Notes: generated by a model from the sequence alone, not told the origin. 64,000 nucleotides of DNA from Neoceratodus forsteri (GCA_016271365.2 CM057456.1:891990001-892054000), one strand, 5' to 3'; counted from the first letter of the stretch, positions 11,099-22,540 are shown. A program made the numbers and translations.

Positions 11099-13650
11099 AT
11101 ACATACTGGGAAGGGGGAGATAAAAATGGGAAGGTCTTAGCATATCAACTCCATAAACAACAAGCCCAACGACATATAGTGGGCTTAAAAAACCCCAGTA
11201 CTGGTAAGGTTCAAACCAGCTCTCAAAGTGTAAATGAAATTATGACGTTGTTTTATTCACAACTTTATACTTCCTCCAAGTCTAAAAACAATTCTGTAAC
11301 CCAAGAATTTTTACAATCTATTAAGCTACCGAAACTTCCCCCACCCCACGTTAATGCCCTTGAAGGCCCCTTCACAACACAGGAAGTCAACACGGCTTTG
11401 ATGGCTCTAAAATCAGGAAAGGCTCCCGTAGGCGATGGATTTCCTGTAGAGTTCCTTCAGTTGATCTCTCCCATGATCTCCCCTCTGTTATGTCAGGTCT
11501 TTATGGAGACGGAAGACAAGGGCACTTTGCCGCAGACCCTAAGAGAGGCTACTATAATTGTCCTTCCCAAAAAGGGGAAAGCTCCCAAAGATCCCGCTAG
11601 TTACCACCCTATTTCCTTGATTAATGCCGACAGCAAGGTATACACTAGGATATTGGCAAATAGACTTAACCCCATACTTCCGTCTTTGATACATCCATCT
11701 CAAGTAGGATTTGTGAAGGGTAGGTATAGCTCAGATCATTGCGGACTCTTCTCAATCTCATTCACATTGCTAAATCTGCCCCGACACCTGTGGCTGCATT
11801 GGCCATTGATTTTGAGAAGGCGTTCGATTCTGTGGAATGGGACTACCTTCACTCTGTCCTTCAGCATATTGGATTCGGCCCTCGTTTTCGAGCGACTATA
11901 ACAGCTCTTTATACAGCCCCCCCTCACTAGGGTACTTACTAACTCAATAATGTCAGATTCATTTGAGCTTCATAGAGGTACTAGACAGGGCTGCCCCCTA
12001 TCTCCGTTATTATTTCTTCTAGCGGCGGAACCCATGGCAGCAGCAATCCACCAACACCCCTCTCTAACTGGTATTACTGCAGGTCAACCGCAACCCATCA
12101 CCCTTATGTACGCTGATGACCTGCTGGTTATATTGGGGGACGCCCCTAAGACCATTCCACCTCTTCTATCCCTATTAGATCACTTCTCTCATATTTCTGG
12201 ACTCAAAATCAATCAGGCCAAAACACAGATTCTCCCACTTAATTCTAAATGTCTCCCCCATACCATGTCCCACTTTGGCCTTAAATGGTCACAACATACC
12301 ATTACATACCAGGGTATTAAAGTAGGGGCGGATACTGGAAAATGGTGGGACAACAACTTGGGCCCTTTATTATCTAGTTGCATGTGTGAATTAGACCGTT
12401 GGTCTCGCCTCAGCCTTACATTGGCTGGGAGGATATCTGCCTATAAAATGTCAATTGCACCCAAAATCTTTTATTTATTATCCCACATTCCCTTTTCTCT
12501 CCCTAGGGTATGGATCAAAAAAATTGAAAAAACTACAAGTCATTTCTTATGGGGTAATGCTAAACCCCGCTTCGGCAAAAATATACTAAGGGCACATTGG
12601 AAATATGGTGGATGGGGTCTCCCTTGGATAGAGGGTTACAAAATTACATACCAATGCACACAGACCCTGAAATGGTTTAACCCGCAGTCTGATGAGTCAC
12701 CCCAATGGTTAACATTAGAACAAGACGTCAGCAGAGCCCCTGTTACAGCTACTGTGTTATGGCCTGGAGCCTCTAAGGAACTTATGCTGCATCCCGCCAT
12801 AGGCCCCTCTATTCTTTATTGGCGAACACTTCACAAAAAACTAAATATTTCACCCCTCCCCTTACTATACACGCCCTTATGGAATAACCCCAGTGTTACC
12901 ATAGGTGGAAAGCCTGTGATCTGGCCCACTTGGCAGGTGAAAGGTATCCTATTTGTAAAGGATTTAATGGTTAAGGACTCCATGAAGGTAGACACATTTC
13001 AACAATTACAAAGTAAATGGAAATTACAGAGATCTGATTTTTGGAGGTATTTGCAGATCAGAGATGCTTTTAAAATAAGGCTGTAACAGGCAGACGCATT
13101 TAAGGACCTTTCACCTCCAGTACATTCGTGGCTTGCCCTACAGAAGGGGATGGCAGGCACAATCTATGCCTCAGTTAGAGATACCTTGCCTACCTCTAAC
13201 CAATCTTCAAGGCACAAGTGGGAAAAGGCCTTAAAAATGCCATTGACTGAAGCCCAGTGGAATCAATGCTGGCGGGTAGGACATGAAGTATTTACTGACG
13301 CTAGGAGCAGACTGATCCATAATAAAATAATGCACTCTTGGTATAGAACACCTGTAATGTTAAACAAAATGCAAGTGCTCCCTCATGATGAATGCTGGAG
13401 ATGCCATGTAAACGGAGGAGATCTATATCACATTTTATGGCTTTGCCCCTTGATCGTAGATGTGTAGAAGTCCGTTCAAAGTATAGCAAACTTAATCCTG
13501 CCATGTAATATCCCTTTCAGTCCCTCCCTTATGCTGTTGGGTCTTAAATCTGATGTCCCTAATCTTGACCCTCATTCATTTAGATGGCTGATGCTTTTAA
13601 GCATGCAAGTGAAGCGTTTTATCCTGAAAAACTAGAGATCTTCTAATATA
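11099..13650 (+). pseudogene. L1-A ORF2, reverse-transcriptase half
   Basis: Continuation of L1-A ORF2 after the L1-B insertion. It opens with the duplicated HTYWE codons, then LKNPSTGKVQ and the RT fingers: KSGKAPVGDGFPVEF at about 11,411-11,455, SYHPISLINADSKVYTRILA at about 11,600-11,656, and GFVKGR at about 11,709. Motif A (FEKAFDSV) is at about 11,808 in another frame. GCPLSPLLF is at about 11,989 and the catalytic YADD at about 12,111 (LMYADDLLVIL) inside an open frame from 11,950 to 13,086. A C-terminal CWRC...H...C motif is at about 13,390-13,445. Frameshifts or stops at about 11,735, 11,930 and 13,084 inactivate it. Confidence 0.88.
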
Positions 13651-14440
13651 CCTAATATAACGGAGATCTTCCCCGCTCTTACATATATTTCTGAATTAGA
13701 CAGACGTTCTCACCTGATATCAGGGCGTATGCCTCTTTACTATTGTTGTTGGGCCCCATACATGGCATACCTGGCCTCCAGAGCAGGTGTCGGTTGACCT
13801 GGTACATGGTTGTTCTACATAACTTTATTTCCCAAGTCGAGGTGATGCGTAACCAGTTCACTGAACTTAGATCTTATCTACAATTTTCTATAATTGGTAA
13901 TCATGTGTTGTTTATACTGTATTAAATATAGGAGGACATTGTAAATAGTTAATAATGTTATTTACTTTCATGGCTAAGCTAATTGTACACTCTCTTTACA
14001 ACTCATGTTTTAGATATAAAAGGGTTGGACAAATAATTTATATTAGCACTTAGTCTCTTTAGGATTTACTTTAATTACCCTTAGTTACTCTGTGGCACCA
14101 TATTACTTATTTCTCAGATGTCTCCTCAAATTCGACCATAGGAAGGTATGGCTACCATAATGCATGAAGCCTTGACATATCCAGCAGTGGTACCTCCTCG
14201 TGGGCTCGGATTTTTGGTAAGAGTCAAGGTAGGTGCCTTAGGGCCTAGTAGAGTCCTTGCAATTCTTTTTTAGATTTATGATGCAATTCAAAGAGTGTCT
14301 CACATGTCAATTATTTATACTGCTGTTTTGTATATAGCCAAAATTTAATGTTATTGTTTTTTTTTTTTTGTTTTTTTTATATTGTCCCTTTGTTATGTTT
14401 GTAGTAAAATTAATAAAAAACTTTTAACATAAAAAAAAAA
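13651..14440 (+). other. L1-A 3' UTR and poly(A) tail
   Basis: Non-coding 3' region of L1-A. It has a T-run at 14,357-14,378, an aataaaaaac polyadenylation-type signal at about 14,411, and an A tail at 14,431-14,440 directly followed by the right target duplicate. Confidence 0.75.
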
Positions 14441-14454
14441 AGTACAGGATACCA
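14441..14454. repeat. Target-site duplication, right copy, of L1-A
   Basis: Perfect repeat of 3,096-3,109. The sequence continues directly into DIRS copy C coding sequence (minus-strand codons for RQPWYPV), which matches the left flank. Confidence 0.93.
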
Positions 14455-16001
14455 AGGCTGTCTGGCCCAATCCGGGGCTATCAGAATCACAGTGCAGGGT
14501 TGAAACCTGATCTTGACTAGAACCCTGAATATCAGGGGAAAGGAAGGAAAAGCATACAGAAACCTGTTGGTCCAATCCAACAGGAGGGCATCTAGAGAAA
14601 GAGACCCCCGCAGAGGGGGCCTGCAGCAGAATAGAGGGAGCTGATGGTTGTCTGGGGCTGCAAAGAGATCTATCTCTGGAGTACCCCATCTCTTGAAAAT
14701 GGTTTGAAGGATGAGAGGATTCAGGGCCCATTCGTGGTGACCTTGAGAAATCCTGCTGAGAGCATCTACAAGTACATAGTCCTTCCCTGGAAGATGCACA
14801 GCAATCAGGGAAGCCTGCAGGGAATAAGCTACTGACCATATTTTCATGGCCTTGGTGCACAAGGCCAAGGACCGAGTGCCCCCTGCATGTTGATGTACCA
14901 CATGGTTGTGGTGTTGTCTGTCCTGATCTGCACCACTTTCCCCTGAATTAAAGTCGAAAATGTCTGAAGGGCCAGAAAGACAGCCCTGAGTTCAAGCAGA
15001 TTTATGTGAAGAAGAGACTCCTGATGGGACCAAGTCCCCTGAGCAGTATGCTGATCCATGTGGGCTCCCCATCCCAGCAGAGAAGCATCTGTGGTGAGAG
15101 TCACTGTGGGAACCTGACTGAGGAAAGGAACTCCTTGCCTCAAATTGTTCTCTTCCAGCCACCACTGGAGGGCCAGAACCAAAGTTAGAGACATTGGAAC
15201 CAACTTGGAGAGGGGATCTTTTCTCTGAGACCAAAAGACTCTTAGGTGAAACTGGATGTCCCTCATCTGAAACCTTGCCCCTTGTACTACTGCAGTGCAG
15301 GCTGTCATGTGGCCTAGCGACTCCAAGAAATGTCTGGCTGGTCGAGACACAAGTGGACGAAAAGAGGAGGCCAGAGAGATGAGGGATTGGACCTTTGATA
15401 GAGGAAGGAAGGCCCTGGCCTGAACAGTGCCCAGCTCCACTCCTATGAATGTGAGAAGCTGAACTGGCTCCAGAACAGACTCCTCCAGATTTAGGATGAA
15501 TCCTAGGGAGTGTAGAAGATTTTGAGTGACCCCTAGAGCTGATCTGACTTGGTCTGGGGACTGACCTACTATGAGCCAGTCGTCCATGTAAGGGAACAGT
15601 AGGATGCTTTGTCTTCTGAGGAAGGTCACCACTACTGCAAGGCATTTGGTGAATACTTTTGGGGCAGATGTTAGGCCGAAAGGCATTGCTCTGAACTGGT
15701 AATGGCCTGAGGCAGTTCGAACCAGAGGTACTTTCTGTGAGACTGCCTGATAGGTATGTGGAACTAGGCATCCTTGAGATCCAGAGAGGCTAGCCAGTCT
15801 CCTGGTCTCAGAAAGGGAAAAATAATTCCCAGAGTCACCATCTTGAACTTTGCCTTTAGTATGTGTTTGTTTAGGTACTGCAGATCCAGGATGGTTCGTC
15901 ACTCCCCTGTCTTTTTTAGGGTAAGGAAGTACCTGGAGTACAATCCTTTTCCCCTGTGAATGAGAGGTACACTCTCCACTGCCTGCTGAAGCAGTAGAGA
16001 A
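14455..16001 (-). pseudogene. DIRS copy C pol: RT, RNase H and linker
   Basis: Minus-strand pol of copy C between copy B and L1-A. RT motifs run from about 15,990 down: KGL, the CHYQFRAMPFGLTSAP block at about 15,650-15,700, and the catalytic box FPYMDDWLIVG at about 15,560-15,600. RNase H follows: TTDASLLGWGAH (first Asp) at about 15,080, LLELRAVFLAL (Glu) at about 14,990, RTDNTTT (Asp) at about 14,920, and VDALSR near 14,775. After these comes the linker EIDLFAAPDNHQLPLF and APDWARQPWYP, typical of DIRS pol between RNase H and recombinase. The catalytic YMDD is intact, but a frameshift upstream at about 15,740-15,780 separates the first RT motifs from it. Confidence 0.85.
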
Positions 16002-16004
16002 GAA

Positions 16005-16203
16005 GAAAAAATTACTCACCTTAGTAATGTTGTTTCTTCTAATGGAGTCTAGCTGTATTCTGACTATTGCAGTTAAGTCCTGCCTTTCAACTGCTCCGGA
16101 GAACAAAGAGTTAACTTTCCATGGCCAGCATGGAACGTTCAGCGTGAGCTCGGTTGAAGCCTCTGTCTGCTGTTGTTTAAACTCCAACCGTCAGATCTTT
16201 TCG
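16005..16203 (-). repeat. 3' terminal repeat of DIRS copy B
   Basis: It begins with gaaaaaattactcacc and a ~50-base 3'-specific extension. The stretch from about 16,056 to 16,195 is an inverted match to the 5' terminal repeat at about 21,538-21,664: ctccggagaacaaagagtta, ccatggccagcatgg, gagctcggttgaag and a tgtttaaactccaacc block. Confidence 0.88.
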
Positions 16204-16445
16204 AGCAATACTCACTAGAAGTTCTGTGTGGAAACTGTAAAACTCACACTAGCCAACTGGCAACTAAAGTTATTAAAAAAGGGTTTTTTGGTTTCAAAGC
16301 AAAGACAAGTCAGAAAAGCCAAAAAACAAAACAACATACACCCAAAATAAAGGAGGGTGAAAAAGGGGCACCTCTGGGATGCCAACACTGCTCCTGCCCA
16401 CCCACATCCCAAAAAACAGGTTCTGAGAGGAGAGGCGGAGGGGAG

Positions 16446-16549
16446 GTCAGAATACAGCAAGACTCCATTAGAAGAAACAACATTACTAAGGTGAGTAATT
16501 TTTTCTTCAAACAACATGAAGTCTTGCTGTATTCTGACTATTGCAGACT
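16446..16549 (-). repeat. Internal complementary region (ICR) of copy B
   Basis: Bases up to 16,507 are the reverse complement of the outer 3' terminus (16,005 onward). TTC follows at 16,508-16,510, and 16,511-16,539 are the exact reverse complement of the outer 5' terminus at 21,664-21,692. The ICR also folds on itself: gtcagaatacagcaagact at its start pairs with agtcttgctgtattctgac near its end. Confidence 0.9.
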
Positions 16550-16583
16550 ACCAAGCAGCACCTCCATAGAGGAGGGACAGCAC

Positions 16584-17860
16584 CTACTTTGGGAATAGGC
16601 TCTGAAGTACTGCTGTGCCAAACCGAGCATCACTCCTAGCCTGGATATCCAGAGAGTAATGCTTGGTGAATGTATGGACTGTTTTCCAGGTGGCTGCTTG
16701 ACACATTTCTAAGATAGGAATATCCCTGGCAGCAGCCAGAGAAGCAGCTGTACTTCTAGTAGAGTGAGCCCTCAGGCCTGAGGGTGGGGTTCTACCCAGT
16801 TTTTCATAGCAGAATTGTATACAAGAGACAATCCACCTGGCAATAGATCTTTTAGTGGCAGGTTTGCCCTTACCGACCTCTCCATATGTGAGGAACAACT
16901 GGAGGGACTCAAACCTGTGACCCTTGGTGCGCTCTATGTAGTAGCTGAGGGCTCTTTTAACATCCAAGCTGTGCAGCCTCTTCTCTCCAGAGGAGGAATG
17001 GTCAGTGAAGAAAACAGGGAGAGATACAGACTGATTAAGGTGGAAATCTGAAACCACCTTAGGCAAAAACTTCCTGTTAGTTCTTAGGACCACCTTATCT
17101 CTATGGAAGGAGATGAAATCAGGCTCCACTGACAGGGCTTGCAATTCACTGATATGCCTGGCAGAGGTAATGGCTACCAAAAACATAGTTTTCCAAGTCT
17201 AGTACTTAAGCTCTGCAGAGGACAAAGGCTCAAAGGGTGGTTGCATAAGCTGAGCAATGCAAACATTAAGGTCCCAAGCAGGAGCAGGGTCCCTAAAGGG
17301 GGGATTGGTGTGCAGCAGTCCCTTGAAGAACTTACAAAACACAGGATGGGCTGACAGAGGAGAGGGCTTGCCTACTGACAAGAAGGCAGAAACAGCTGCC
17401 AGATGCACTTTAAGTGTAGTTGGCCTAAGTCCCAAGCCATTAAGATGAACCATATAGTCCAGGACTGTAGGCAACCCAGCAGATTCTGGAGAAATATGTA
17501 TTAAAGCACCAAATAGTGAACCTTTTCCATTTGGAGTTGTAAGTCTTTCTGGTGGAAGGCTTTCGAGAAGCCTTAAGGATATCCAGAACCCCTAGAGAAA
17601 GGTGTAGATCAGCAAACTCTAACTCTTCAAGAGCCATGCCTTGAGATTGAGAGATTTGAGGTTTGGATACCAAATCCTCCCCTGAGAGGATGTCAACAGG
17701 TTGTAATTCCTGGGAAGAGACAGGGGAAGGTGGACTGTTAAGAACAGCAACAGTGGGTACCAGGGCTGTCTGGCCCAGTCTGGAGCAATCAGAATGACTT
17801 TGCATGGTTGAGACCTGATCTTGACTAACACTTTGAACAGGAGAGGGAAGAGGGGAAGCA
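16584..17860 (-). pseudogene. Tyrosine recombinase of DIRS copy B, one stop
   Basis: DIRS integrase. The N-terminal part (about 17,440-17,720) has LEELEFADLHLS, DILKASRKPSTRKTYNSKWK and an N-terminal helical domain. The core follows with LDYMVHLNGLGLRP (about 17,460). An in-frame TAG sits at 17,199-17,201, where the homologous copy 3 has a leucine codon (KYLTWKT). The remaining 200-codon open stretch carries the first catalytic Arg (TSARHISEL, about 17,157), HSTR (H-x2-R, about 16,764) and the catalytic Tyr in TKHYSLD (about 16,657), then ends GTAVLQSLFPK at 16,584. There is also a frame break near 17,480-17,520. All three catalytic motifs persist, so the stop may be recent. Confidence 0.88.
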
Positions 17861-19522
17861 TACAGGAACTTCCCTTCCCAATTCAGAATCAGAGCATCCA
17901 GGGGGACTGAGCCCAAGACTGGGGGTCTGTAACAAAAGAGAGGAAGTTGGTGATTGTCTGGGGCTGCAAAACGATCCATCTGTGGAGTGCCCCATCTCGA
18001 GAAAATCACTTTCAAAACTAGGGGATCTAGGGTCCATTCGTGATGGCCCTGGGATAACCTGCTGACAGCATCTGCTAGGACATTGTCCTTCCCTGGGAGG
18101 TGAACTGCTATCAGAGAGGTTTGCAGGGAATAGGCCAGAGACCACAACTTCATTGCTTCTGTGCACAAGGCCATAGACTGAGTGCCTCCTTGCTTGTTGA
18201 TGTACCACATTGTGGTGGTATTGTCTGTTCTGATCTGTACCACCTTGTTCTGTACAGATTTGGAAAAGGCTTGCAGTGCCAAAAACACTGCTCCGAGTTC
18301 CAAAAGATTGATGTGAAGCAGAGATTCTTGAAGTGACCACAGCCCTTGGGTGGTAAGATCCCCCAAGTGGGCTCCCCAGCCCAGCAGGGAGGCATCTGTG
18401 GTGAGTATTACTGAATGAGACTGAGTGACAAAAGGAACTCCCTGTCTCAAATTGTCCTGATCCTGCCACCACTGCAAAGCCTGGATCAGAGTTCGAGTCA
18501 CTGGGACTAGTTTGGTAAGGGAATCCTTTCTTTGGGACCAGAAGGCTCTTAAGTGGAACTGAATGTCCCTCATCTGGGAATCTTGCCCCCTGGACCACTG
18601 CTGCAGAGGCTGCCATGTGGCCCAGGAGCTGTAGGAAATGCCTTGCTGGTCGAGACACCTGAAGGGTGACTGAAGAGGCCAGTTCTACAAGGGTCCTTGC
18701 CCTGTCCAGGGGAAGGAAGGCTCCTGTCCTTACTGTATCCAGCTCCGCCCCTATGAAGGTGAGGAGCTGTACTAGCTCGAGAACTGACTTTGGAAGGTTG
18801 AGGAGGAATCCTAAGGAAGTGAGCACTTGCTGAGCTATTTGCAGATGTGACTTGACTTGGTCTGGAGACTGACCCACTATGAGCCAGTCGTCCAGATATG
18901 GAAAGATGGAAATCTTTTTTTCTCCTTAGGAAAGCAACCACTACTGCCAGGCACTTTGTGAACACCCTTGGGGCTGATGTTAGGCCAAAGGGCATTGCTC
19001 TGAATTGATAGTGGCCTGAGGGCAACTCGAACCTTAGGTACTTTCTGTGGGAGCACCTGATGGGAATGTGAAAGTAGGCATCTTTGAGGTCCAGGGAGGC
19101 TAGCCAGTCCCCTGGCCTTAGAGAGGGCAGAATTATTCCCAGAGTCACCATTTTGAACTTTGGTTTTAAAAGGTGCTTGTTCAGATATCTTAGATCCAGG
19201 ATGGGCCGCCATTCTCCTGTTTTCTTGGGGGTTAGGAAGTACCTGGAGTACAATCCTTTGCCCTTGTGTAGGGTAGGAACCCTTTCTATGGCTCTGAGAG
19301 CCAGGAGGGAAGAAACCTCTGCCTCTAGGGCAAGGGTCTCTGATGGATTTTCGGGTGGAAAGGATCTGGTTCTCATCTTGGGAAATTTTTTGAAGCTGAG
19401 AAACCAGTCCCTGGCTTACTACTTCCAGGACCTACTTGTCTGATGTCAAAGACTTCAAGTCCTGGACAAAGTAAGCCAGCCTGCCCCCTACAGGTATTGG
19501 AGAATCAGCCCAGGCAGACCCA
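17861..19522 (-). pseudogene. DIRS copy B pol: reverse transcriptase and RNase H
   Basis: RT copies element RNA; RNase H removes it. RT runs from about 19,500 with VSQGLA-type sequence in other frames, then an open segment from 19,376: LYSRYFLTPKKTGEWRPI, LDLKDAYFHIP (motif A, about 19,075) and QFRAMPFGLTSAPRVF (about 18,970). A frameshift in an A-run at about 18,914-18,921 puts the catalytic YLDD (about 18,885-18,897) out of frame. RNase H (open from 18,573) shows TTDASLLGWGAH, LLELGAVFLAL, IRTDNTTTMWYI and VLADAVSR. The linker RFAAPDNHQLPLF ends it. A 1-base shift near 17,860 brings the linker into the recombinase frame, whereas copies C and 3 indicate pol and recombinase originally used different overlapping frames. 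Confidence 0.85.
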
Positions 19523-21148
19523 TCAGGGTGTCTGCTTGGCAGGGGCTTTAAGCTGAGGGGTGAAAGCAGGCCTGCTCATTCCTCGTCTGCCTCTCCCTCT
19601 GAAGAACCCCCTCTGAGCATAAGCAGAAGAGGAGACCTGGGCTTGGTAAAAAAGGCCTTTGAAAGGGCCTGCCCCTGCCCCTGGAATGTTGTCTCTGAGG
19701 AGTGGCTTGCCTTTCTTTGGTCTGAGCACTCCTGTAGGTGGTCCTGTACCCGTCCATCTTTTTCATGTAGTTCTCTGTCTGCTCCCCAAACAGAGAATTA
19801 CCAATGACAGGGGAAATCCATGGCCTTAGCCTGGGTATCCTGTGATAGGCTAGTACATCTGAGCCAAGCCATCCTCTGAAGGGCCACAGATGTAGCCATG
19901 ACTCTAGATGAAACATCATTGGAGTCCACAGCAGCATGAAATTGCACCTTGGATGCCTCAATCCCATCCGCAGCCACCTGCTCCATCTCCTTGGCAAGCT
20001 GGTCAGGAGCCTGTTTAGCCACAGCCAGCACAGTGTCCCACCTGGACTTCTGGTATCTAGCTGTGTAGGCCATATAGTTAGCCTGCCTGAGTCCCAAAGA
20101 TGCTGCCATGTACTGCTTCTTTGCCACGGCATCAATCCTCCTGAAGTCCTTATCTGGGGGGTGTGATGCCAAGGGAATATTTGCCTTATCACAGGCAGCA
20201 GCCTGCACTACCCCAACATGGCTGCATTGCTGGGAAAGGAACTCTGTGTCCGAGCCTGAAAGGGTATACCTCTTGTCCATTCTTCTGTCCACAGGAGGTA
20301 TGGAATTAAGAGTCTTTAAAATTTTAAATGTCTGTTTCCCAAAAGATTTATGGAGAGGAACAGACAATCTCCTGGACTCTGGGATGTCCATCATCTCAAC
20401 AAAATCAGGCTCCTCCTGATCCTCTACTGCCTCTTCCATTGGAAGCTGGAGGGTTTCAGCCACTTTCTTGTAAAACATAAAGTGGGAAGGGGACTCAGAA
20501 AGCCTAGGAGGAGAAACACCTGAAGGTCTGTCTGGGAGATGTCGGTCAATAGGCACATCCAGACTTTCATAATCATCATCATCATCATCATCATCATCTT
20601 CATACTCTCCCTCCTCCTCCTCCAGTTCATAAAATTCTTCTAAAGCATAATCCAGAACTGGGGGAACTGACCGAACCGAGCCCCTGCCAGATGGTGCCGG
20701 TTCGGCCGGAACCGAAGTCAGCGATTGAACTATCCTTATCGCTTTGGCTATTTCATCAGCGGTCGGAGAAAGAATTTGTGGATCCGAACCAGATGATTTT
20801 TCTCTTCTCTTTCTTTTAACAGAACCGACTCCTCAGAATCGGCTCTCCTTTTGCCCGAAGAAGTTTCGCCCTGGTTAGAGGGCACTCCTTCTGGTTCGGT
20901 CGGAACCGAACCGGGCTGGCCATCCGGGTCAGCAGACTTCTCGGCCTCCCTTTCCCTCAGTCTACCTACTCTCTTATCCAGGGTAGCTTTGGGAAAACTT
21001 TTACAAATTTGGCAGTCTGAATCGAGGTGGTCAAACCCCAGACAATAAACACAGGTGGTGTGGGATCAGCCTTAGCAAAGGCTTCCCCACACACACTACA
21101 GTGTTGAAACCCAGTGGGCCCGGTTTTTTTCTTAGGTTTCTCAGACAT
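19523..21148 (-). pseudogene. DIRS copy B gag-like gene, frameshifted
   Basis: Structural, RNA-binding protein of the element. The start is the ATG at 21,148 (MSEKPKKKTGPTGFQHC), conserved in copy C (28,440). Domains in order: an N-terminal Cys/His cluster (CSVCGEAF..., then C-x2-C-LGFDH and C-x2-C; frame breaks near 21,065), an acidic low-complexity stretch from an (atc)n run at about 20,570-20,600, a conserved core (SPSHFMFYKKVAETLQLP at about 20,490, NANMAYTARYQKSRWDTVL-like block at about 20,040-20,075, VQFHAAVDSN at about 19,930), and an Arg/Gly-rich basic tail (GFFRGRGRRGMSRP at about 19,600). The frame breaks again at about 19,800. Expected full length is about 540 residues. Gag ends 0-2 bases before the pol region. 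Confidence 0.82.
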
Positions 21149-21695
21149 GGCCAATCCTATCCAAAACTTACCCTTTTTCCGGCAATCCGCCAGGCAGAAC
21201 ACCCCTATCGGTTCCTGACCATGTTACAGGTCTTGGAAAAAAACATAATTAAATCCGGGTTTTTAGAACCGATACGGACCGGTTACCACACTCTAACAAA
21301 TTCAAAACTTTTTTAAGACCAATCTGATCGGTTCAAACCAATACAAGTTCGACACAGAAACTAAATGCAAAACCTATCTAGTACTCACGGTACCACAGAC
21401 ACAGACTTAAACCGACAAGTTCAGTAGCAGAAATTCGGTCGAAACCAAGCGAAAAAACAACACTTTGACTTTTTTGAACCAAGCAAAGGAGAAATCTCCG
21501 CAGTGACTGTTCAGTGAGGCGGAGTAAAGAATCTGATGGTTGGAGTTTAAACAACAGCAGACAGAGGCTTCAACCGAGCTCACGCTGAACGTTCCATGCT
21601 GGCCATGGAAAGTTAACTCTTTGTTCTCCGGGGCAGTTGAAAGGCAGGACCTAACTGCAATATTCAGAATACAGCAAGACTTCATGTTGTTTGAA
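21149..21695 (-). repeat. 5' leader and 5' terminal repeat of DIRS copy B
   Basis: Non-coding leader upstream of gag (21,149-21,537), rich in accgg/ccggt motifs and A-runs, followed by the terminal repeat (about 21,538-21,695). The last 29 bases before GAA match the ICR inverted. The promoter for a DIRS transcript would be expected here, but I cannot point to a specific box. Confidence 0.8.
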
Positions 21696-22540
21696 ACCTC
21701 TGTTTCTAAGGTCTGTGTTTCCTCTTCCGAGGAAGGGCAGAAAACCTTTGCTCTCAACTTTGGGAACCTGTTGAAGCTGAGAGCAAGACCCTGGCTCACT
21801 ACTTCCAAGACCCACTTGTCTGAAGTGACAGACTTCCAGGCCTGGAAAAAGTGAGCCAGTCTGCCCCCTACAGGGATTGGGGAGGCGACCCTGGCTGACA
21901 CATCAGGGTGTCTGTTTGGCAGGAGCTTAGACTGAGAGGAGGATGCAGCCCTTGTCATCCCCCTTCTGCCTCTTCCCCTAAAGAACCCCCTCTGCTGGAA
22001 AGAAGAGGAGGCCTGGGCCTGGTAGAAATGCCTGTGAAAAGGCCTGCGTCTGCCAGCCCTGGATTGCTGTCTCTCAGGAGTGGACTGCTTTTCTTTGGCT
22101 GCAGCACTTCTGTATGTGGTCCTGTATTCGTCCATCCTTTTCATGTACGTCTCTGTTTCTTCCCCAGAGAGTTACCAGTGACAGGAACATCCATGGCCTT
22201 GGTCTGGGTATCCTGAAATAAACTGGTACACCTGAGCCAGGCAAATCTCCTCATGGAAACAGATGTAGCCATGACCCTAGAATGAACATCATTAGAGTCC
22301 ACAGCAGCATGAAATTGGACCTTAGAAGCTTCGATGCCATCCACAGCCACCTGCTCCAGCTCCTTGGTCTGCTGGGGCAGGGCATTCTTAGCCAGCTCCA
22401 GAACCGTATCCCACCTGGACTTCAGGTATCTGGCTGTATATGCCATAAACTAGGATGGCCTGAGTCCCAAAGAGGATGCTAAGTACTGCTTCTCTGCCAT
22501 GGCATCCACTTTCCTGGAATCCTTATCTGGGGGGTGAGAT
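21696..22540 (-). pseudogene. DIRS copy C, gag end and pol start (fragment)
   Basis: Block of copy C trapped between copies B and 3. From right to left it encodes the middle and end of gag (YTARYLKSRWDTVLELAK at about 22,390-22,440, VQFHAAVDSNDV at about 22,290-22,325, the basic RGFFRGRGRRG tail at about 21,970) and the start of pol (FQAWKSVTSDKWVLEVVSQG at about 21,790-21,850, ending in ETEVS at 21,700). Gag loses frame at about 22,160-22,200. The left edge continues exactly into 16,001 across copy B. Confidence 0.88.

Larger units (their letters stand above)
3110..14440 (+). mobile_element. L1-A: full-length L1-type LINE, split by L1-B
   Basis: The element begins with a G-run (gggggcgtggc), carries ORF1 then ORF2, and ends with aataaaaaactttt and a poly(A) tail at 14,431-14,440. 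It is flanked by a perfect 14-bp duplication. Subtracting L1-B (6,675-11,098 plus one duplicate) leaves about 6.9 kb, the normal length of a complete L1. It inserted into the pol/recombinase overlap region of DIRS copy C. The coiled-coil ORF1 with an RRM-like core and the endonuclease/RT ORF2 place it in the L1 clade. Confidence 0.92.
16002..21695 (-). mobile_element. DIRS copy B: complete-length element inserted in copy C
   Basis: The most complete DIRS here (about 5.69 kb, minus strand), with both termini, ICR, gag, pol and recombinase. It splits the RT coding region of copy C. The left flank ends gcagtagagaa, the right flank begins acctctg, and GAA lies at both junctions (16,002-16,004 and 21,693-21,695). 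Joining the flanks through one GAA restores C coding sequence homologous to B's own RT at about 19,295 (gaagaaacctctg). There is no longer target duplication, as expected for tyrosine-recombinase insertion. Coding parts carry at least four frame breaks. Confidence 0.92.

Noticed and set aside
14844..16187. 447-codon minus-strand reading frame taken as one protein
   Set aside because: Its first ~60 codons translate the 3' terminal repeat of DIRS copy B and only the rest is copy C pol, itself partly in the wrong frame. It is a chance fusion across an insertion junction.
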